18,285 bases of DNA from Streptococcaceae bacterium (GTDB taxonomy: Bacteria > Bacillota > Bacilli > Lactobacillales > Streptococcaceae): the NCBI GenBank assembly GCA_031285105.1, contig JAITWV010000412.1, positions 1 to 18,285 on the forward strand, in the 5' to 3' direction. This document shows, piece by piece, positions 13,998-18,285 of this stretch. Each line of letters begins with the position of its first letter. Position 1 is the first letter of the stretch. The notes under the pieces were generated by a model that was not told where the DNA came from, made no database searches, and saw only the letters and a list, made by a program, of their open reading frames with translations. The position numbers were made by a program, and so were the translations under genes.

Positions 13998-16142
13998 GTG
14001 ATAATTCTGATAAAATATCGAAAAATTAGACAGTCTTCACAAAACGATTGTGCTGCTGCATGTGTTGCAACAATCGCGAGTTACTATGGCACAAACATCC
14101 CAATATCTGTTCTTAAAGAAATGATTAAAATAGATAAACAGGGTGGAACAGCCTACGGAGTTATCGAAGCGGGGCAAAAGATTGGATTTAAGAGCGAAGC
14201 ATTACAGGGAAATCTAATTGAGCTACTAAGAGAATATTCGGAAGGTAATATTGAAATTCCTTTCATAGCGCATACGATAACTCAGGAAGGGGTGTATCAC
14301 TTTGTCGTTATTACTAAAATAAATGATTCAAAAATCTGTTTTTTTGATCCTGCAATTGGAGACCGTGAATTAACTTTGGAAGAATTCGAAAAAAAATGGA
14401 CGGGCACAATTATTAGTTTTGAATTGAGGGATAGATTATTACTAAAATCAATTTTTAGAAAAAAGAACTCATTAAAATCCATATTAAAGATATTCAATCT
14501 GAAGTCCAGAAAAGTAATCTTTCTTATTTCACTATCTTTAATATTAACTTTAGCTAATATGGGCATCTCTTTATTATATAAGGTATTATTGGATTCATCA
14601 TTGTCAGGTGAGGGTGTTTTTGGTCTGAGTAGCGATGCAAATGCAAATGTACTTTCAGCTATTTTTTTATTTTTTCTTGGACAAGCGTTTTTATTGATTC
14701 AAAGAGCACATTTAGTAAATCAACTTTCAAAAAACATAAATGATAACCTCTATAATAAGTATATTAATAGGGTTGTTAAATCAAAAATGGAATATTTCAG
14801 TACTATTGATTCTGGAGAAATTATATCTAAAGCACAAGCAATAATTGATATTCAACGTGGGTTTTCTACAGTTATTTTGACGGTAATATTGGAAAGTTTT
14901 TCTTTGATTATTGGGTTAATTTTATTATTAAACATCAGTAAATTTTTGAGTGTCTTTGCAATTTTTTTAGGTGTAATATTAGGAATAACTACTATCCCTT
15001 TTATAAAACCGATAAATAAAATAGAACAGCAAAAAATCGAGGCCAATGGAAACTCCATATTACACCTTACTGAAATAGTAAAGGGAATTATGACAATAAA
15101 AAGTAGTGATAAAGAAGGGAAATTAGCAAAGAAATTTTTAGCAAGTTCTCAGGAATTGTCTTCGATTTCTTATAGAGAAGGGATGTTCTCAAATGTTTTA
15201 TCTAGCTTAACTTTTGTTCTAGAAAGTTTTTTTATGATTTCGATTTTATATTTTGGAGCAAAAATGGTTTTTGAGGGAAATTTAACTATAGGAAATTTAT
15301 TTGCCTTTTTAACAATCATCCCTTTTTTCATTTTGCCGATAAAAAATATTATCAACTTGCAACCGGAATTTCTTAAATTGAAAAACTCATTTGTAAAGGT
15401 TGATGAAATTTTACATTTACCCGAAGAAAACATTAACATGGACACTTTAGAATTAGGAAATGACAAATATATTTTTTCATTTGAAAATGCAAACTTTTTC
15501 TACAATCATGATAAAGAGATTTTGAATAATATTAATTATAGTCTGGTCAAAGGTATAAAGGTTTTATTAGTTGGTAAAAGTGGAACTGGTAAGTCAACAT
15601 TTATCAAGTTATGTACTTCGATATTAGAGATAAATAGTGGATCTTTTAAAGTAAATAAAAACTTATCTACGGGGAAAATAAGGGGCTACAGAAATAACAT
15701 TGGATATATATCGCAAAGTCCGGATTTTTTTTCAGGTACAATTGGAGAGAATGTTTTGTTGAATTCTTCCGAAGATGCTTTATTGAAATATCAAAATGAC
15801 TTGCAGAAAATTGGTTTCATTGACTTCATAAAAGAGCTGCCTTTAGGGTTAAACACATATATAAGCGAACAAGGTGCTAATTTCTCTGGCGGGCAAAGAC
15901 AAGTTTTGTCATTAGCAAGAACAATTTTATCGGGAACAAATGTATTTTTTGTCGATGAGGGAAGTAGCAGCATGGATAGTGAATTAGAAAGAAAAATGTT
16001 TGATTATTTACTTGAAAAAAATAATGGGCATACTGTTTTTGCTATTACTCATGACTCATCCTACTCAAAAAAATTTGATGAAATTATCACCATTAATAAG
16101 AATAAATCAATTGAATATATCTTAAAGTATGAGGAGATTTAA
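13998..16142 (+). CDS. C39-peptidase ABC exporter (bacteriocin processing and secretion)
   Basis: A 714-residue peptidase-containing ABC transporter. The N-terminal C39 domain is intact: Gln12 and Cys18 (RQSSQNDCAAAC), His101 (GVYHFVV) and Asp117 (FFDPAIG). A six-helix membrane domain spans about 170-440. The nucleotide-binding domain has Walker A GKSGTGKST near 524, ISQSPDFFSGTIGENV, signature FSGGQRQVLS near 629, and Walker B FFVDEGSSSMD, where G replaces the usual P. It should cleave the AG leader of the upstream precursor and export the core. No HlyD-like accessory gene is present, typical of PCAT-style exporters. The GTG start is uncertain: GAGGTG itself looks like the ribosome site, and a CTG at 14007 is better spaced. 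Confidence 0.93.
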   Translation: MIILIKYRKIRQSSQNDCAAACVATIASYYGTNIPISVLKEMIKIDKQGGTAYGVIEAGQKIGFKSEALQGNLIELLREYSEGNIEIPFIAHTITQEGVYHFVVITKINDSKICFFDPAIGDRELTLEEFEKKWTGTIISFELRDRLLLKSIFRKKNSLKSILKIFNLKSRKVIFLISLSLILTLANMGISLLYKVLLDSSLSGEGVFGLSSDANANVLSAIFLFFLGQAFLLIQRAHLVNQLSKNINDNLYNKYINRVVKSKMEYFSTIDSGEIISKAQAIIDIQRGFSTVILTVILESFSLIIGLILLLNISKFLSVFAIFLGVILGITTIPFIKPINKIEQQKIEANGNSILHLTEIVKGIMTIKSSDKEGKLAKKFLASSQELSSISYREGMFSNVLSSLTFVLESFFMISILYFGAKMVFEGNLTIGNLFAFLTIIPFFILPIKNIINLQPEFLKLKNSFVKVDEILHLPEENINMDTLELGNDKYIFSFENANFFYNHDKEILNNINYSLVKGIKVLLVGKSGTGKSTFIKLCTSILEINSGSFKVNKNLSTGKIRGYRNNIGYISQSPDFFSGTIGENVLLNSSEDALLKYQNDLQKIGFIDFIKELPLGLNTYISEQGANFSGGQRQVLSLARTILSGTNVFFVDEGSSSMDSELERKMFDYLLEKNNGHTVFAITHDSSYSKKFDEIITINKNKSIEYILKYEEI

Positions 16143-16144
16143 AT

Positions 16145-16342
16145 TTGGAGACATTATTTTTTATACTATATAATTTTGGCAGCGCTGTGTATTTGCTTGG
16201 TGTAATAACAGGGTTGTATGCTTTTCAAGATAAACTAAAGAGCATATCTTTAATCAAAAAAATTAGTATTTATATGATTGCGTTTGGCATTTTAGTACCA
16301 TATACAATCTCATTGTTAATGGAGTTTTTTATCAAGCATTAA
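16145..16342 (+). CDS. Small two-helix membrane protein, candidate immunity protein
   Basis: A 65-residue protein starting at TTG 16145, behind AGGAG and two bases after the exporter stop, so it is translationally linked. It has two hydrophobic helices (about residues 4-26 and 38-60) separated by a basic loop, DKLKSISLIKK, and ends FFIKH. No family motif is recognised. Size, topology and place as the last gene of a bacteriocin operon suit an immunity protein, but this is inferred from context only. Confidence 0.7.
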   Translation: METLFFILYNFGSAVYLLGVITGLYAFQDKLKSISLIKKISIYMIAFGILVPYTISLLMEFFIKH

Positions 16343-16366
16343 CAAATTTGCTAATGAAAAAAGGTG

Positions 16367-16394
16367 ACGTTGTGAAAAGCATTTTCCCCAACGT
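16367..16394 (+). terminator. Hairpin after the bacteriocin operon
   Basis: ACGTTG-GAAAA pairs with TTTTC-CAACGT (16367-16394) around a GCA loop, with one mismatch. It lies 25 bp after the last operon gene. The following T-content is modest, so termination here is plausible but not certain. Confidence 0.5.
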
Positions 16395-16477
16395 GCTTTC
16401 ATAATTGACTAAGAGAGAACAACTATCCCCATTGATGCAAATAAGGAATCAAATTTTGAAATAATTATGATATCAGA

Positions 16478-16534
16478 TTAAGAATAACACTAAAGGAGCA
16501 ACCCAACTGGCTGCTCCTTTAGTGTTATTCTTAA
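16478..16534. terminator. Perfect 23-bp inverted repeat near the right end of the islet
   Basis: Arms 16478-16500 and 16512-16534 are exact reverse complements (TTAAGAATAACACTAAAGGAGCA and its partner, as two blocks) around an 11-nt loop. It probably works as a bidirectional terminator, stopping the operon from the left and the orphaned tRNA-promoter transcript from the right. Confidence 0.7.
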
Positions 16535-16551
16535 CGTTCATGCACAATTCG

Positions 16552-16569
16552 TGAACTCCTTTTGAACTC
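16552..16569. promoter_or_regulatory. Right integrase arm-type sites (TGAACTC pair)
   Basis: TGAACTC at 16552-16558 and 16563-16569, 11 bp apart, matching the pair at 8645-8662 in step and orientation. In the circular form the two pairs would flank the att core at comparable distances. Confidence 0.6.
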
Positions 16570-16663
16570 TCTTACATGAAATCAATTAAAATTCATTAAA
16601 ATTTAAAACTTGAAAACCCCGAATTTACAGCGTTTTGACATCTATTGAAACACTTAGGAATCG

Positions 16664-16708
16664 TCCTTAGTCTTGCGCGTCTGCCAATTCCGCCATCTCC
16701 GCGAACAA
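16664..16708. repeat. attR core with orphan tRNA-Leu 5' half
   Basis: Exact 45-bp copy of 8498-8542. It contains the tRNA-Leu 5' acceptor strand, D-arm and half anticodon loop but no 3' half, so it cannot make a tRNA. The original chromosomal -10 (TATGAT on the minus strand, 16719-16714) and a possible -35 (TTGATT, 16743-16738, 18-bp spacer) still sit upstream. Confidence 0.92.
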
Positions 16709-16824
16709 TTTCTATCATACCATAAAGTAATTATTTAAATCAACTAGCACAACAGGTGAAGAATAATAAAAATCAAAGAGGATGATGTTATTTTATATCT
16801 TTTCGTTTTGGCTTCTTTTCAAAA

Positions 16825-16894
16825 TAGACTAAATTTTTGAAAATCTAGTTTATTTTTACTGAAATCTAGTCTAAATTTTTAAAAATCTAGTCTA
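16825..16894. promoter_or_regulatory. Four TAGNCTA-type sites at exact 21-bp period
   Basis: TAGACTA (16825-16831), TAGTTTA (16846-16852), TAGTCTA (16867-16873) and TAGTCTA (16888-16894) start exactly 21 bp apart, two helical turns, with A/T tracts between them. The last two extend to TCTAGTCTA with a 12-bp spacer, an architecture like direct repeats bound by LytTR response regulators. The array lies about 155-225 bp upstream of the next gene. Apart from this, 16709-17049 holds no gene I can support. Confidence 0.6.
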
Positions 16895-16995
16895 TTTTTC
16901 AAACAAGGCAAGATTGTTGAATAATCAAGGTTTGTTTTGACTGATTCCTTGAATAATAGATTGTTATTTTTTCGCAAATTTTTCAACAAATAAGT

Positions 16996-17001
16996 TATAA
17001 T
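16996..17001 (+). promoter_or_regulatory. Probable -10 of the downstream hypothetical gene
   Basis: TATAAT at 16996-17001, 48 bp before the ATG at 17050. No good -35 is found at 16-18 bp, which could mean dependence on an activator binding the periodic sites upstream. Confidence 0.4.
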
Positions 17002-17049
17002 AAAATCAACAAGTATTTTTTTGAACAAATTTAATTGGAGGAAAATCAA

Positions 17050-18003
17050 ATGAAAATGACAACCAGACAGTTTCAAAGAATCAATAGATGGATGGATATC
17101 CACGCTCGTCCTTTAGATTATGCACGATTTAAGTATCATTTTAAAAATGGCAACAAACAAAAAGTTGTTCGTATTCTTGAAAGTTACCAAAATGAAGATG
17201 GTGGCTTTGCTTATGCACTTGATCCTGATTCTTGGAACCCCAATTCAACTCCTGTACAGACATGGATGGCAACGGAAATTTTACATGAAATTAATTTTAC
17301 TGATGCCAATCATCCAATTATTCAACAAATCCTCAAGTTTCTAGTAACTACTGAACATTTTTCTGATGACAAATGGGCATTTACGATTCCTTCAAATAAT
17401 GATTTTCCTCATGCTTCTTGGTGGAGTTATGACACAAATAAGCAACAAACACCAGATTATAACCCAACGATTGCCTTAGTTGGATTTTCTTTAAAGTATG
17501 CTTCAAATCAAAGCAAAATTTATTCAATTTCTTATCAGATTGCCAAAAGAGCGGTGTTTCGTTTTGTCCATGATCAAATTCAACCAGATATGCATGAGTT
17601 AGCCTGTTTTGTTCGCTTTTATGAATATATTTCCGATAAACAGTTTTTATTTATTGATAAAGAAAGATATGTCGCAAAATTAATTGAATGGATTGAAAAA
17701 CTCGTACCCCAAAATGAAGAGTGGGGAACAAACTACATAGCAAAACCCTCCATGTATATTGACTCACCACAAAGTCCTTTCTATGAAAAAAATAAAAAGC
17801 AAGCTGATTTTGAAATCGAGTTTATTTTAAATACCTTACAAGAAGATGATACATGGGAAGTTCCGTGGCAGTGGGAGGAGTATCCAGATGAATGGGCAAT
17901 CAGTAAGAAGTGGTGGAAAGCTGATGTTGGCGTTAAAAACCTTTTGTATTTGAAGAATTTTAATAAGTTGGCTCATTTAGATAATAATGTTAGTTTGGAT
18001 TAA
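17050..18003 (+). CDS. Uncharacterised protein, possibly alpha/alpha-toroid (prenyltransferase/squalene-cyclase-like)
   Basis: A 317-residue soluble protein from the ATG at 17050, eight bases after GGAGG. A TTG further upstream would include the ribosome site and is rejected. It is rich in aromatic residues. The segment NEDGGFAYALDPDSWNPNST (about residues 50-70) followed by QTWMATEIL resembles the DGGF/QW-like repeats of terpene-cyclase and prenyltransferase toroids, and DTWEVPWQWEEYPDEW near the C-terminus is a further aromatic repeat-like stretch. No catalytic DXDD motif is seen, so enzymatic activity is uncertain. There is no signal peptide. It is a monocistronic gene outside the islet; I do not recognise a named family. 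Confidence 0.75.
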   Translation: MKMTTRQFQRINRWMDIHARPLDYARFKYHFKNGNKQKVVRILESYQNEDGGFAYALDPDSWNPNSTPVQTWMATEILHEINFTDANHPIIQQILKFLVTTEHFSDDKWAFTIPSNNDFPHASWWSYDTNKQQTPDYNPTIALVGFSLKYASNQSKIYSISYQIAKRAVFRFVHDQIQPDMHELACFVRFYEYISDKQFLFIDKERYVAKLIEWIEKLVPQNEEWGTNYIAKPSMYIDSPQSPFYEKNKKQADFEIEFILNTLQEDDTWEVPWQWEEYPDEWAISKKWWKADVGVKNLLYLKNFNKLAHLDNNVSLD

Positions 18004-18061
18004 TCTTTGAAGAACGCAAACACTTTAGTACAGCGTAATTGATTTTACATTCTAAAAAAAC

Positions 18062-18285
18062 GAAGCTTGTGAATTTCAACACTGCGAATTTTCGGCTGGT
18101 TTGGCTCTGCGCTTAGGGTGTCCGCCCTGCTGTAGCTGGACCGGTTCCATAACTTTTCAAGAAGGACGCTTGAAAAGTTATTACACCTCGCAAGCCTATA
18201 ACTAGGAGTAATCGCTGAAGCGAAACTCCTAGTAATGCGCATTGTCGTCCTTTTAGGCTACGGCAGGGCTCCCACCCACGCTCTA
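18062..18285. repeat. GC-rich palindromic block, probable dispersed repeat or structured RNA (continues past window)
   Basis: The last 220 bases are distinctly richer in G+C than the surroundings and strongly palindromic. GCCCTGCTGTAGC (18124-18136) pairs with GCTACGGCAGGGC (18257-18269), enclosing two perfect hairpins: ATAACTTTTCAAG/CTTGAAAAGTTAT (18149-18161 with 18169-18181) and ACTAGGAGT..TCGC/GCGA..ACTCCTAGT (18201-18233). A minus-strand frame here encodes residues such as KIRSVEIHKLRFF that I recall from spurious ORFs in repeated Lactobacillales elements; this recollection is unverified. Confidence 0.55.

Larger units (their letters stand above)
8498..16708. mobile_element. Integrative islet of about 8.2 kb in tRNA-Leu carrying a peptide-bacteriocin cluster
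   Basis: The element is bounded by exact 45-bp att repeats (one repeat plus interior is 8,166 bp). It carries a tyrosine integrase next to attL, an excisionase-like protein, candidate integrase arm sites at both ends, a hairpin-rich block, an Rgg-like regulator and a bacteriocin-type operon. No relaxase, replication initiator, coupling protein, terminase or structural gene is visible. Movement between cells would therefore need help in trans, for example via an oriT recognised by a resident conjugative element or transduction. Its cargo is more AT-rich than the flanking cinA-recA region. Confidence 0.9.

Noticed and set aside
16782..16832. 16-codon hydrophobic frame (MMLFYIFSFWLLFKID)
   Set aside because: GAGG directly abuts the ATG, leaving no spacing for translation, and it has no gene context; likely chance.
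16825..16894. CRISPR-like or plasmid-iteron interpretation of the 21-bp repeats
   Set aside because: Units are too short, with no spacer-length unique sequence and no cas or rep gene nearby; operator-like sites or curved DNA fit better.

Overview
The window looks like a low-GC Gram-positive chromosome of the order Lactobacillales. The evidence is AT-rich sequence, strong GGAGG ribosome sites, frequent TTG starts, the cinA-recA pair, a fused binding-protein/permease amino-acid transporter, and typical lysine and manganese riboswitches. An enterococcus- or vagococcus-like host is plausible, but the genus cannot be fixed from this sequence alone.

Left core chromosome (1-8450). A two-gene ABC importer is read leftward from a strong promoter through a lysine (L-box) riboswitch and an intrinsic terminator, so the usual 'glutamine transporter' label is doubtful and lysine or another basic amino acid is more likely. 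Divergent from it are cinA and recA, recA having its own strong promoter. Then comes a P-type cation ATPase preceded by a yybP-ykoY (Mn2+) riboswitch whose 3' strand is shared with a terminator, pointing to manganese-induced Mn2+/Ca2+ export.

Integrated islet (8498-16708). A tRNA-Leu gene (anticodon AAG, minus strand) is followed by a tyrosine integrase, an excisionase-like protein and, 8,166 bp away, a second exact 45-bp copy of the 5' half of the tRNA gene. These copies are attL and attR. The element enters the 5' half of the tRNA and supplies a new 5' half plus a replacement promoter, the reverse of the usual 3'-end rescue. Pairs of TGAACTC repeats 11 bp apart lie about 95-115 bp inside each end and look like integrase arm sites. 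No relaxase, replication or capsid gene is seen, but a GC-rich block of stacked hairpins could be a single-strand origin, oriT or structured RNA.

The cargo looks like a self-contained peptide-antibiotic system under peptide control. It comprises an Rgg/MutR-type regulator; a divergent 14-residue hydrophobic peptide ORF with a perfect ribosome site (candidate pheromone); a LolD/FtsX-like ABC pair; a 49-residue precursor with a double-glycine-type (AG) leader and a 34-residue core carrying a CxxxxC motif; a C39-peptidase ABC exporter; and a two-helix small protein (candidate immunity). No modification enzyme is present. A frameshifted two-helix membrane ORF follows the regulator.

Right core chromosome (16709-18285). 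Four TAGNCTA-type sites at an exact 21-bp period lie upstream of a protein with possible alpha/alpha-toroid motifs. The window ends inside a GC-rich, highly palindromic block that looks like a dispersed repeat or structured RNA.
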